From positions 248,001-312,000 of the forward strand of contig NZ_JAGRPM010000038.1 in NCBI RefSeq assembly GCF_019449565.1: a stretch of 64,000 bases of DNA, given 5' to 3'. The translations under genes were made by a program, and so were the position numbers. Positions 1 to 8,414 of the stretch are shown in pieces. Position 1 is the first letter of the stretch; each line of letters starts with the position of its first letter. Source of the DNA: Rhodoblastus sp. (GTDB lineage: Bacteria > Pseudomonadota > Alphaproteobacteria > Rhizobiales > Beijerinckiaceae). Below the pieces are notes generated by a model. That model ran no database searches, was not told where the DNA came from, and saw only the letters and a list, made by a program, of their open reading frames with translations.

Positions 1-2
1 TC

Positions 3-1466
3 AAGGACATCCAGCTCGACGCCGGGCTGCGGATCGTGCTCGATCTTCCCGTCCAGTCCGGCCTCCATGTCGCGGCGCTGCTCGATCTCGTCGCCGCGCG
101 CGGTTACGATCCCAAAACGCTCGATATTTCCTTCGGCCTCGATCCGATTGGCGCCGCCGCCGCAGTGGGCGCTCCGCTGGACTGGAACGAAGAAGGCCCG
201 AGACTGGCTGAACTGGCCAGGATTCTCATCGCCAAGGGCTTCGACAAGGGCCTGATCGCCGCCGATGGCCGCGTCGTCCATGCCGCGGGCGGCTCGCCCG
301 CGCAGGAACTCGCCTTCGCCCTCGCCAGCGGCGTGGCGGCGTTACGCGCGCTGGAGGCGGCCGGGCTCAGCCTCGACGCCGCCCGGAAATTAATCGATTT
401 CCGTCTCGCCGCCGACGCCGACGAATTCCTCACTCTGGCCAAATTCCGCGCCCTGCGCCGCCTGTGGGCGAGCGTCGAGCGGGCCTGTGGCCTTGAGGCG
501 AAGCCCATTCGCGTCCATGGCGAAACCGCCTGGCGCATGATGACCCGGCGCGACCCCTGGGTGAACCTGCTGCGCGCCACCGTGGCGGTGTTCTCGGCCG
601 GTCTCGGCGGCGCCGATTCGATCTCCGTGCTGCCCTTCACCCAGGCGCTCGGCCTGCCCGACGCCTTCGCCCGCCGCATCGCCCGCAACACCCAGCTGGT
701 TCTGCTCGAGGAATCCAGCCTCGGCAAGGTCGCCGATCCGGCGGCGGGCTCGGGTGGCGTCGAGGCGCTCACCGATTCGCTGGTCGAGCGCGCCTACGCC
801 CTGTTCCAGGATATTGAAAAGGCCGGCGGCCTCGCCAAAGCATTGGAAAGTGGGGCTTTCCAGGCCGAAGTGGCCAAGACCGCCGACGAGCGCGCGAAAA
901 ACGTCGCCCGCCGCAAGGAGCCGCTGACCGGAGCCAGCGAATTCCCCGACATTCACGAAAAGCCCGTGAGCGTACTGCTGCCCGCCCCGGTCGCGCCCGC
1001 CGTGAACGCAAAAGCCAACCCCAAAACCCTCGCGCCGCGCCGCATCGCCGAAAGTTTCGAGGACCTGCGCGATCAGGCCGACGCCGCTTCCGCGCGCCCC
1101 AAGATCTTCCTCGCCAATCTCGGCCCGGTGGCGGCCTTCACCGCCCGCGCCACTTTCGCCAAGAATTTCTTCGAGGCGGGCGGCGTCGAGGCGCTCGGCA
1201 ATGACGGTTTCGCCGACGCCGGCGCGCTCGTCGCGGGCTTCAAGGCCAGCGGCGCCAGACTCGCCGTGCTCTGCTCCTCCGACACGGTCTATGCCGAACA
1301 GGGCATCGAGGCCGCCAAGGCCCTCGCCGCCGCCGGCGCGCATCTTTTCGTCGCGGGCCGTCCTGGCGAGCAGGAAGCGCAATGGCGCGAGGCCGGAGCG
1401 CACGATTTTGTCTTCGTCGGCAGCGACATACTCGCGCAGCTCCGCGACGCGCTCAAGGCAGCGTGA
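3..1466 (+). CDS. mutA: methylmalonyl-CoA mutase small (beta) subunit, 5'-truncated by window edge
   Basis: This is the non-catalytic partner of the heterodimeric B12-dependent mutase that interconverts methylmalonyl-CoA and succinyl-CoA in propionate metabolism. The frame is open from base 3, so the true start lies outside the window; roughly 130-150 N-terminal residues are missing compared with the usual 610-640. The visible part holds the second half of the TIM-barrel domain (TRRDPWVNLLR, then a GLGGADSISVLPF-like stretch) and a C-terminal B12-binding-like fold from about residue 355 (PKIFLANLGPVAAFTARATF). That fold lacks the DxHxxG cobalt-ligand motif, which is the mark of the small subunit rather than MutB. 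The large subunit would be expected just outside the window. Late cobalamin genes at 8.4-12.7 kb fit a need for adenosylcobalamin. Confidence 0.93.
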   Translation, partial: KDIQLDAGLRIVLDLPVQSGLHVAALLDLVAARGYDPKTLDISFGLDPIGAAAAVGAPLDWNEEGPRLAELARILIAKGFDKGLIAADGRVVHAAGGSPAQELAFALASGVAALRALEAAGLSLDAARKLIDFRLAADADEFLTLAKFRALRRLWASVERACGLEAKPIRVHGETAWRMMTRRDPWVNLLRATVAVFSAGLGGADSISVLPFTQALGLPDAFARRIARNTQLVLLEESSLGKVADPAAGSGGVEALTDSLVERAYALFQDIEKAGGLAKALESGAFQAEVAKTADERAKNVARRKEPLTGASEFPDIHEKPVSVLLPAPVAPAVNAKANPKTLAPRRIAESFEDLRDQADAASARPKIFLANLGPVAAFTARATFAKNFFEAGGVEALGNDGFADAGALVAGFKASGARLAVLCSSDTVYAEQGIEAAKALAAAGAHLFVAGRPGEQEAQWREAGAHDFVFVGSDILAQLRDALKAA

Positions 1467-1681
1467 CTTTTTTGTGGCGCCGCGAAATTTTCGTGGCGCC
1501 AGCCTGATTTGAAGCTTTGCAATCAACGCAAAGCATGCGAGCCAAACCCGGTTCCATTCACGCCCCGAAGCGCCCGCCGTCGTCTTTCAGCGAGGCGCGC
1601 TTCGGAACAAGCGGCGATTGCGAAAGCCCGACTGCCGGTCTATCGCCCGCCGCTCTGGCCGCCTGTTCCGGGAGATACCGC

Positions 1682-2053
1682 GTGCGCGCGAAAATTCTTG
1701 TCGCCAGCCTTCTGCTTTCATCCAGCCTCACTGCCTCTCTGGCCGCCCCGGTCGCAGCCAAGCCCGCCCATGATGGGCAATGGCGAGTTGATATTCAGAC
1801 ATCGGTCGGCAATTGTCCGCCCGGCGGCCAGGTCGTCGTGACGATCAAGGATGAGCGGGTCGCCTCCATCGACGCCGGGGGCGTCGAGCCCTGGGGCTAT
1901 ATCGACGACACCAACACCTTTGTCGGCCATTTCAACATCGGCGAGAAGGTCGTGCGCGCCAATGGCGAGGTGAAGGGCCAGACCGCCTCCGGCCCCTGGT
2001 CGTCCAATACGGATTATTGCGGCGGACGCTGGACCGCCCGCAAGATCGACTAA
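1682..2053 (+). CDS. small secreted protein of unknown function
   Basis: I do not recognise a named family. The chosen GTG start at 1682 is preceded by CGGGAG at about 1669-1674 and gives a classical signal peptide (MRAKILVASLLLSSSLTASLAA, described here in part: basic n-region, Leu/Ser-rich core, AxA-type cleavage near residue 22). The frame is open further upstream, but that extension has unlikely composition. The mature part of about 100 residues contains two cysteines (NCPPGG and DYCGGRW) that could form a disulfide, and Gly/Trp-rich beta-like segments. The N-terminal WRVDIQTSVGNCPP pattern resembles small periplasmic proteins found widely in Rhizobiales. Function is unknown. Confidence 0.7.
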   Translation: MRAKILVASLLLSSSLTASLAAPVAAKPAHDGQWRVDIQTSVGNCPPGGQVVVTIKDERVASIDAGGVEPWGYIDDTNTFVGHFNIGEKVVRANGEVKGQTASGPWSSNTDYCGGRWTARKID

Positions 2054-2090
2054 GTGTTGCGAGCGCCGCGCAGGACGCTACGATGGCGCC

Positions 2091-3050
2091 ATGAGCGGCG
2101 CTGACCAAAACATTGAAAACGAGCGCGAAAAGCCCGACGCCGACGAGACGCCGCGCTTCGAACTCGCCTTTGACGCCCCCGCGGGCCATCTGCTGCGCGT
2201 CTCGCCGCTGGTCCGGCGCATCGTCGCGCCCAATCCCGGCCCCTTCACCTTCACCGGGACCTGCACTTACGTGGTCGGCGAAGGCGAAGTCGTCGTGATC
2301 GATCCCGGCCCTGACCTGCCCTCCCATGTCGAGGCGCTGCTCGACGTGCTCAAGGGCGAAAAAGTCGCGGCGATCTTCGTCACCCATACCCATCGGGATC
2401 ATTCGCCCGCCGCCCGCCTGCTGCAAAAGGCCACCGGCGCGGAAATCATCGGCTGCCCGCCGCATTTCCCGGCCCGCGAGATGGCGCTCGGCGAGATCAA
2501 CAAGCTCGACGCCTCCAATGATCTCGACCATCGCCCCGACCGCGAACTTGGCGACGGCGAGGTTTTCGACGGCCCCGGCTTCACGATCCGCGCCGTGAAG
2601 ACGCCCGGCCATACCATGAATCATGTCTGTTTCGAGCTGGTCGAGGAAAAGGCTCTCTTCACCGGCGACCACATCATGGGCTGGTCGACCTCCATCGTCG
2701 CGCCGCCGGACGGCGCCATGCGGCTCTATCTCGATTCGCTGGAAAAGCTCCGCGCTCACGATCATGCAGTGTATTGGCCCGGCCATGGCGGCCCGGTGTC
2801 CCAGCCGCAGCGCTTTTTGCGCGCGCTTCTGCACCACCGCCGCGCGCGCGAAAAATCCATTCTTGCCGCACTCGGCGCGGGGCCACTCGCCCCGCCCGAG
2901 ATCGTCGAAAAAGTCTATGAAAAGCTTGACCCGCGCCTGAAAGGCGCCGCCGCGCTCTCGACCTTCGCCCATCTGGAAGACCTTTGCGAGCGCGGACTCG
3001 TCGGGACCGAGGGGACGCCGCAACTGACGGGCAAATTTTCACGGCTGTAG
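2091..3050 (+). CDS. metallo-beta-lactamase-fold hydrolase, LACTB2-like
   Basis: The protein (319 aa) belongs to the MBL superfamily. The zinc-binding motif HTHRDH is at residues 99-104, an upstream DPGPD loop is at 71-75, a further metal histidine lies in KTPGHTMNH, and GDH and GHGGP motifs follow. A C-terminal winged-helix region (about 250-319) matches the layout of the LACTB2 and YflN groups, which are hydrolases or endoribonucleases. The substrate cannot be told from sequence. The start is the ATG at 2091, with only a weak ribosome-binding site. The neighbours on both sides are unrelated small genes, so there is no operon clue. Confidence 0.85.
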   Translation: MSGADQNIENEREKPDADETPRFELAFDAPAGHLLRVSPLVRRIVAPNPGPFTFTGTCTYVVGEGEVVVIDPGPDLPSHVEALLDVLKGEKVAAIFVTHTHRDHSPAARLLQKATGAEIIGCPPHFPAREMALGEINKLDASNDLDHRPDRELGDGEVFDGPGFTIRAVKTPGHTMNHVCFELVEEKALFTGDHIMGWSTSIVAPPDGAMRLYLDSLEKLRAHDHAVYWPGHGGPVSQPQRFLRALLHHRRAREKSILAALGAGPLAPPEIVEKVYEKLDPRLKGAAALSTFAHLEDLCERGLVGTEGTPQLTGKFSRL

Positions 3051-3218
3051 TGGGTGGAAACGCCGCTCGGGCATCGCGGCCACTTTAGCAATGGCGCAAG
3101 TCGCCCCACCGGGGGGCGGCCCGAATGTCTCGCGTAACGATCAGGCGCACCTTCGCCCCACTCGCCGCGCGCCCTACCGCAGCGACGGAGGCTCAGAGGC
3201 TCTCGCAGGTGGCCGTGG

Positions 3219-3404
3219 TTAATACGCGCCCCGGCGGACGTGTCGCCGGACGGTTCGGCGCGCAGAGCCGCGCGTACCGACGTAAACAGCTTTTTCAATT
3301 GTCGGGGCGCCGACAATCGCTTCCTGCAGCGCGCGGATCGGCATGGCCGCGACGGGCTCGACGAGCAAGGCAATGGCGGAAAAGGCGAAAAGCAGCTTTT
3401 TCAT
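3219..3404 (-). CDS. short secreted peptide, hypothetical
   Basis: A 61-residue frame starts with MKKLLFAFSAIALLVEPVAA, a textbook signal peptide with a cleavage site near residue 20. The mature part (about 41 residues) is basic at its end (RRTVRRHVRRGAY). A clear GGAGG lies 7 bases before this ATG, which is why I prefer it over the in-frame ATG 45 bases upstream. Many Rhizobiales carry such short secreted peptides with an Arg/Tyr-rich tail; no function is known to me. Confidence 0.6.
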   Translation of the reverse strand: MKKLLFAFSAIALLVEPVAAMPIRALQEAIVGAPTIEKAVYVGTRGSARRTVRRHVRRGAY

Positions 3405-3571
3405 GACTGAGCCTCCAGTCAGCGGGGGCAGGTAGCATGCGCGCCGCACCCTCGGGGGTCAAGAATCGACGGCTCCCGGTCCGGTCATTTTTTTGTGTTG
3501 TGCGACAAACGCCTCAACGCCGCCACAAATCTCGGCCCCGGCCGAAGATTCGCTGAAGGCGGCCGCCAGCC

Positions 3572-4504
3572 CTAGTTCGCCTCATCCTTTTCATCGAGCA
3601 AATCGCTCAGCTTGCCGATCAGCTTGGCCCCGGCGCCGAGATCATTGCGCAGGTAGCGCGTCGCTGCGCGCATATCGACCCGGGTCTCGTCCTGGCCGGG
3701 CCGAATGCGAATGGAAATCGCCACCGGCAGGTTCAGGGCGGGCGAATGTGCGAGCGCCTCGATATGGCCTTCCGGCCGCTTGGGGCCGCCGGGCCGCACC
3801 TCTTCGAGGATTTTCCAGCGCAATTGCTGCACGACCTCGCGGGTCGCCTTGAAGGCTTCGTCCATTTCCATGTCGAGCGCGATCGGCTTGACGTCGGGAT
3901 AGGCGGCGAGTTGCTCCTCCCCGCGCGCGGAATTGAACGCCCCCGGCGTCCAGCCGCCGCGCCCGGCGAGCGCGTCCGGCGAGGTCAGGAAGGCCGGAGG
4001 ATCCTCAACATCGGTCGAAATATCGGCCAACCAGGGCGGCGGGCCGCCGGCTGTATAAATCAGAAAAGCCGGGTACGGGGCGAGCAGCGCCAGCAGCAGG
4101 AATGTGGCGATGATTTTTCCAACGCCGCGCCGGCCCTTGATCCAGATCGACGCCATGGCTCCGAGCGCCAGACCGATCGCCACAATCGCGACTCCGAGGG
4201 CGACACAGAAAATGTAAAGGCCGACGCCCTGATCTGGCGCGGCGCTGGGCTGCAGGGTCAGGATGGCGAAAAAGCGCGCCAGCGCCCCGCGCGCATGGGC
4301 GGCGACAAGGGCAAGCGCGGCAAGTAGCAAGGCGAGCTTGGCGAATTTGGTCGAGAGGATCGCCAGGCGCGAAACCGGCTCCTCGACATTCACGCGCCGC
4401 AGAGCGCTGTCCATTCCCCCCATATCGCCATTCCGCCAAAGGGCCGGCATTCGCCGTAAAAACCGCGCCGTGAATTTGGTAGCCCGCCGCGCTTCGCTCA
4501 TCAA
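3572..4504 (-). CDS. DUF1499 family membrane protein
   Basis: The protein (310 aa) has three predicted membrane segments at about residues 48-70, 92-121 and 127-152. A C-terminal soluble domain (about 175-305) fits DUF1499: it has a conserved YPDVKPI entry, a WKILEE core and a IRIRPGQDETRVDMRAATR-like strand pair. This domain is common in Rhizobiales proteins of unknown role. The start at 4504 has AAGG six bases upstream. An ATG at 4423 with a GGCGGA upstream is a possible alternative. It is divergent from chorismate synthase, with a palindromic repeat between the two. Confidence 0.78.
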   Translation of the reverse strand: MMSEARRATKFTARFLRRMPALWRNGDMGGMDSALRRVNVEEPVSRLAILSTKFAKLALLLAALALVAAHARGALARFFAILTLQPSAAPDQGVGLYIFCVALGVAIVAIGLALGAMASIWIKGRRGVGKIIATFLLLALLAPYPAFLIYTAGGPPPWLADISTDVEDPPAFLTSPDALAGRGGWTPGAFNSARGEEQLAAYPDVKPIALDMEMDEAFKATREVVQQLRWKILEEVRPGGPKRPEGHIEALAHSPALNLPVAISIRIRPGQDETRVDMRAATRYLRNDLGAGAKLIGKLSDLLDEKDEAN

Positions 4505-4554
4505 GCCTTCGTTGGCCCGCCAACAAAGGCTCTCTTCGCTTTCCCGGGCAAGTG

Positions 4555-4599
4555 CAGGATTTTGATCCGAAAACCGGCGTCCACTTTTCGGAAATCCTG
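4555..4599. repeat. palindromic intergenic element between DUF1499 gene and aroC
   Basis: The arms CAGGATTT (4555-4562) and AAATCCTG (4592-4599) pair perfectly, as do CCGAAAA (4567-4573) and TTTTCGG (4585-4591). The result is a two-tier hairpin. The sequence type resembles palindromes scattered between genes in Bradyrhizobium, Methylobacterium and relatives. It lies between divergent genes, so it is unlikely to be a terminator. Confidence 0.65.
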
Positions 4600-4679
4600 C
4601 CGAGGCAAGCGCGGGCCATTTGGCCTTTTGCGCGCTTTGGGGTTAGAACGCGGCATTCCCTTCAGACGATCCGGCCGCC

Positions 4680-5789
4680 ATGTCGCACAACACCTTCGGA
4701 CATCTCTTCCGCGTCACCACCTTCGGCGAAAGCCACGGTCCCGCGCTGGGCTGCGTGGTCGACGGCTGCCCCTCGCGCCTGCCGATTGAGGCCGCGGAGA
4801 TCCAGAAGTTTCTCGACCTGCGCCGGCCCGGCCAATCGCGCTTCACGACCCAGCGCCAGGAGCCAGATCAGGTGAAAATCCTCTCCGGCGTCATGACCGA
4901 CGAGACCGGCGTGCAGCGGACCACCGGCGCGCCCATCGCCCTGATGATCGAGAACACCGACCAGCGCTCCAAGGACTATGGGGAAATCAAGGATTCCTAT
5001 CGTCCCGGCCACGCCGACTATGTCTATGACGCCAAATATGGCATTCGCGATTATCGCGGCGGCGGCCGCTCCTCGGCCCGCGAGACCGCTGCGCGCGTGG
5101 CGGCGGGCGCCATTGCCCGCAAGGTCATTCCCGGCGTGAGCATCCGCGCCGCGCTGATCCAGATTGGGCCGAAAAAGATCGACCGCTCCCGCTGGGACTG
5201 GGATGAAATCTCGCGCAACCAGTTGTTCTGCCCGGACGCAGACACCGCGGCGGAATGGGCCGATTATCTCGATGACATTCGCAAGGCCGGCTCTTCAATC
5301 GGCGCGGTGCTGGAAGTTGTCGCCGAGGGCGTTCCCGCCGGCTGGGGCGCGCCAATCTATGGCAAGCTCGACGCGGAACTCGCGGCGGCGCTGATGTCGA
5401 TCAACGCCGTGAAGGGCGTCGAGATTGGCGACGGCTTCGCCTCCGCGGAACTGACCGGCGAGGAAAACGCCGATGAAATGCGCGCGGGCAATGATGGCCC
5501 AGCCTTTCTCTCCAATCATGCCGGCGGCGTGCTGGGCGGCATTTCCACTGGCCAGCCCGTGGTGGCGCGTTTCGCGGTCAAGCCGACCTCGTCGATCCTG
5601 ACGCCGCGCCGTTCGGTGGACCGTTACGGCGCCGAGATCGACCTGCGCACAAAAGGCCGCCACGACCCTTGCGTCGGCGTCCGCGCCGCGCCCATCGCCG
5701 AGGCCATGGTCGCCTGCGTGCTGGCCGACGCCTTTCTGCGCCATCGCGGACAGCAAGGCGAAGGTTTTTCCTGGCCATTCGAAAGATAA
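4680..5789 (+). CDS. aroC: chorismate synthase
   Basis: This enzyme removes phosphate from 5-enolpyruvylshikimate-3-phosphate to give chorismate, the last common step of aromatic amino acid synthesis, using reduced FMN. The length (369 aa) is normal. Signatures are visible: [16 protein letters not shown] near residue 12, the [11 protein letters not shown] region near 45, and [17 protein letters not shown] near 125. The start is the ATG at 4680. No ribosome-binding site is obvious, but the N-terminus [20 protein letters not shown] is the family consensus. The gene stands alone and is not part of the shikimate catabolic cluster at 19-25 kb. Confidence 0.97.
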   Translation: MSHNTFGHLFRVTTFGESHGPALGCVVDGCPSRLPIEAAEIQKFLDLRRPGQSRFTTQRQEPDQVKILSGVMTDETGVQRTTGAPIALMIENTDQRSKDYGEIKDSYRPGHADYVYDAKYGIRDYRGGGRSSARETAARVAAGAIARKVIPGVSIRAALIQIGPKKIDRSRWDWDEISRNQLFCPDADTAAEWADYLDDIRKAGSSIGAVLEVVAEGVPAGWGAPIYGKLDAELAAALMSINAVKGVEIGDGFASAELTGEENADEMRAGNDGPAFLSNHAGGVLGGISTGQPVVARFAVKPTSSILTPRRSVDRYGAEIDLRTKGRHDPCVGVRAAPIAEAMVACVLADAFLRHRGQQGEGFSWPFER

Positions 5790-5956
5790 CGAGAAGGCTC
5801 AAAGGCAACTGGCGCGTCTGCATTGCAAAGCCGCCTGCTTGAGACCTTTTGCGACGCGTAGAATGACGCGGTGGGAAACACCTATTGAAATTTAATAAGT
5901 AATAATTATCTATTTAAGATCGCAACTACATATCAAATGTTTTTGGCAGCAGGAAA

Positions 5957-6250
5957 ATGCACCTTCCCTCAATTGATATTTTCGTCGCCATCGGCGTTAC
6001 TGCTTCTACGGCGGTTACGGACGCGGTCTATGTCTTTTTCAACGCCTCGGTTTCAGAGCGAAGACGAATCGCTGCGGCTACATGGAGCAGCATCTGGTAT
6101 ATGCTCTCCGCATTCGCGGTCATCAGCTACACCTCGAACTGGGTTTATGTGCTTTTCGCGGCTATAGGCGCCTGGATCGGAGGGTTCTTTTCCATTACTG
6201 CGCTTAACTGGATAAGCCCACGAAAAGACCAGCACTCAGCCGCGAAATAA
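5957..6250 (+). CDS. small membrane protein, hypothetical
   Basis: The 97-residue product has two hydrophobic segments, at about residues 5-27 and 43-85 (the second probably two helices), ending in a polar tail. I do not recognise a family. The start ATG at 5957 follows AGGA very closely. The gene and its upstream DNA (about 5880-5945, with runs such as AATAATTATC) are noticeably richer in A+T than their neighbours, which suggests recent acquisition. Confidence 0.5.
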   Translation: MHLPSIDIFVAIGVTASTAVTDAVYVFFNASVSERRRIAAATWSSIWYMLSAFAVISYTSNWVYVLFAAIGAWIGGFFSITALNWISPRKDQHSAAK

Positions 6251-6270
6251 TGCGAGTCGCGGGGCTCAGA

Positions 6271-7053
6271 TCACCTGAGCAATTGGGGCTTCGCCACCGC
6301 CCCGACCATCGGCCCCATCGGCAATGTAAAATCATTGCGCCCGAGATTCGGCGCGTAGAGCGCCGAAATCGAGCCGTCGAGGAAGAGCGCGTTGTCGCAA
6401 TGCAGCGCGTCGCGGAACAGGCTGGCGAATTCGTAAAAGGTCACTGGCTCGTTGGAAATGGCGAAGACGACCAGCCCTTCGCGGTCCACGCCGACGCCAT
6501 TGCGCGTCTTGGCCGAAATTCCCTCAGCGTGGATGCGGGGATGGATCTTGCCGTTCGTCACCAGCATTGGGCCGGACTGCGTGGCATAGTCCACCGCCGG
6601 CCGCTGGCTGAGGAAATGCGCCGTCTCCATTATGCCCGCCTGCCCGGACCCGATGAAAAACACGCCATTGGGTTTGAGATGGAAATTGCCGGCGCCGCCG
6701 CGCGTATTGGCGCGCCGCAATTCGACGCCCTTCTCGACGTAAAGACCGACGGGCGCGTAATTCGGGTCATACATGCCGGCGTTCATAGCGAAAATCAGCT
6801 TTTCGCCCGATTTGAGAGTCGCCGCCGCAGCCTCGAAACTCCCCAGCGGCTCGCCGTCCGGCGCCCGCCAGAACAGCCGCAAGTCGTCTTTTTTCGGGTC
6901 GAACCTGCAGATCGTATAAGAGCGCCCGCCTTGCTTGATATCCGCGCAAGGCGACGCCGGAACGGGCCAGGGCGCGGCCAGGGCGGACAGGTCAAAAGCC
7001 GACAGAAGCAACAAAACCCCGCCGATGGCGCTGAGACAAAAATGTGACCGCAT
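6271..7053 (-). CDS. phosphodiester glycosidase-like (NAGPA/DUF2233) secreted protein
   Basis: The 260-residue protein starts with a signal peptide (hydrophobic core GGVLLLLSAFDLSALAA). The body matches the NAGPA-type domain: FAMNAGMYDP near residue 90, NGVFFIGSG, QSGPMLVTNGKIHP and LFLDGSISALY. In the characterised relative this fold removes N-acetylglucosamine from a phosphodiester; the bacterial members have mostly unknown substrates. GGGAGG lies just before the ATG. It is transcribed divergently from the HTH-RibB gene, with only 59 bases between the starts and a shared palindrome in the gap. Confidence 0.8.
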   Translation of the reverse strand: MRSHFCLSAIGGVLLLLSAFDLSALAAPWPVPASPCADIKQGGRSYTICRFDPKKDDLRLFWRAPDGEPLGSFEAAAATLKSGEKLIFAMNAGMYDPNYAPVGLYVEKGVELRRANTRGGAGNFHLKPNGVFFIGSGQAGIMETAHFLSQRPAVDYATQSGPMLVTNGKIHPRIHAEGISAKTRNGVGVDREGLVVFAISNEPVTFYEFASLFRDALHCDNALFLDGSISALYAPNLGRNDFTLPMGPMVGAVAKPQLLR

Positions 7054-7065
7054 GGGCCTCCCAAG

Positions 7066-7090
7066 CGGATTTTAGTATTGCTAAAATCCG
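7066..7090. promoter_or_regulatory. perfect inverted repeat, candidate operator of the HTH-RibB gene
   Basis: The arms CGGATTTTAG (7066-7075) and CTAAAATCCG (7081-7090) are perfect complements around the 5-base spacer TATTG. The site lies between the divergent starts at 7053 and 7113 and would overlap the core promoter of one or both genes. The length and symmetry fit binding of a homodimeric HTH protein. The nearest HTH is the N-terminal domain of the RibB fusion itself, so autoregulation is inferred. Confidence 0.6.
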
Positions 7091-7112
7091 GAAATTCACT
7101 AGCTTCTCCGCC

Positions 7113-8414
7113 ATGAAGCTGGCGGAATGGTTGCGCAAAACCGGCGTAAGCCGGATCGAATTTTCAAGGCGCCTCGGCCTGACGCCTGGCGCCGTGAGCC
7201 AGCTCTGCAATCAGGAAAGCGTCTGGATGTCGCGCGACACGGCCCAAGCCATTGCGCGCGAAACCGGAGGCGCTGTAACGCCGAACGACTTTTTGCCCGA
7301 GGTCTGTGGCGAGGACAAGATGGGAGAGCATTCCGTGACGAATTCTGTGACCCAGGCCCTTGAGGCGATGAAGCGCGGCGAGATCGTCATCGTGACCGAT
7401 GACGACGACCGCGAGAACGAGGGCGATCTGGTGATGGCGGCGAGCCTGTGCACGCCGGAGAAAATGGCGTTCATCATCCGCAACTGCTGCGGCATCGTCT
7501 GCGCCCCGCTCAGCGCCGCCGAAGCGCGGCGTCTGCATCTCGCGCCCATGGTGGCCGACAATGACGCCCCGCTCGGCACCGCCTTCACGGTCTCGGTGGA
7601 CGTCAAGCACGGCCTTACCACCGGCATCTCGGCGGAACAGCGCTCCAACACCGTGCGCGGCCTCGCCAACAACAATCTCGGTGCGAGCGATTTCGTGCGT
7701 CCCGGCCACGTCTTTCCGCTGGTGGCGCGCGAAGGCGGCGTGCTGATGCGCTCCGGCCATACCGAAGCCGCCGTCGATCTGTGCAAGCTCGCCGGCCTGC
7801 CCCCAGTCGGCGTGATCTGCGAACTCGCCAATGACGACGGCACCGTGATGATGGGGCCGCAGATCGTGGCCTTCGCCGAAAAGCACAATCTCAAGCAGAT
7901 TTCAGTGGCCGATCTCATCGCCTATCGCCAGGCGCGCGAGACGCTGGTCGAACGCGTCGCCGAATTCCCCGTCAAGACGCGCTTCGGCGAATTCACCGGC
8001 TACGCCTTCGTGACGCCTTTCGACAAGGTGCAGCATTTCGCGATCGTGGCCGGCGATATTGGCGAAGGCCGCGACATTCCCGCCCGCCTGCATCGCGCCG
8101 ACATCATGAGCGACGTGTTCGGCGGCGGGACATCGATCAACAAGGCGCTGGAGAGCTTCACGCAACAGGGGCGCGGCGTGCTGGTCTATCTGCGCGATGG
8201 CGCGGCGGGCGTTCCCGCCACCCTGGTCGGACAGGAGCAGGAAGCGGGCGCCGAGAACGAGCGCGCGAAAAACTGGCTCGATATTGGCGTCGGCGCGCAG
8301 ATCCTACGCAATCTCGGCGTATCCTCGATTCGCCTGCGCACCAAGACGCCGCGCAAATATGTCGGCCTCTCGGGCTTCGGCATCGAGATCACCGGCACGG
8401 AGGACGGGTTTTGA
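7113..8414 (+). CDS. ribB: 3,4-dihydroxy-2-butanone 4-phosphate synthase with N-terminal HTH and degenerate GTP cyclohydrolase II domain
   Basis: RibB makes the four-carbon precursor of riboflavin from ribulose 5-phosphate. Three parts are seen. Residues 1-65 form a Cro-like helix-turn-helix (EFSRRLGLTPGAVSQLCNQ). Residues about 74-285 form RibB, with the acidic DDDDRENEGDLVM loop and a RSGHTEAAVDL motif. Residues about 290-433 resemble GTP cyclohydrolase II, but the three zinc cysteines are absent: HRADIMSDVFGGGTS stands where family members have a cysteine before GD and a CDCG. The ATG at 7113 has no clear ribosome-binding site, whereas the in-frame ATG at 7321 follows GAGGACAAG and GTG at 7336 follows GGGAGAG. 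A short RibB could therefore be made from the same frame. The frame is unbroken through the HTH. Confidence 0.88.
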   Translation: MKLAEWLRKTGVSRIEFSRRLGLTPGAVSQLCNQESVWMSRDTAQAIARETGGAVTPNDFLPEVCGEDKMGEHSVTNSVTQALEAMKRGEIVIVTDDDDRENEGDLVMAASLCTPEKMAFIIRNCCGIVCAPLSAAEARRLHLAPMVADNDAPLGTAFTVSVDVKHGLTTGISAEQRSNTVRGLANNNLGASDFVRPGHVFPLVAREGGVLMRSGHTEAAVDLCKLAGLPPVGVICELANDDGTVMMGPQIVAFAEKHNLKQISVADLIAYRQARETLVERVAEFPVKTRFGEFTGYAFVTPFDKVQHFAIVAGDIGEGRDIPARLHRADIMSDVFGGGTSINKALESFTQQGRGVLVYLRDGAAGVPATLVGQEQEAGAENERAKNWLDIGVGAQILRNLGVSSIRLRTKTPRKYVGLSGFGIEITGTEDGF

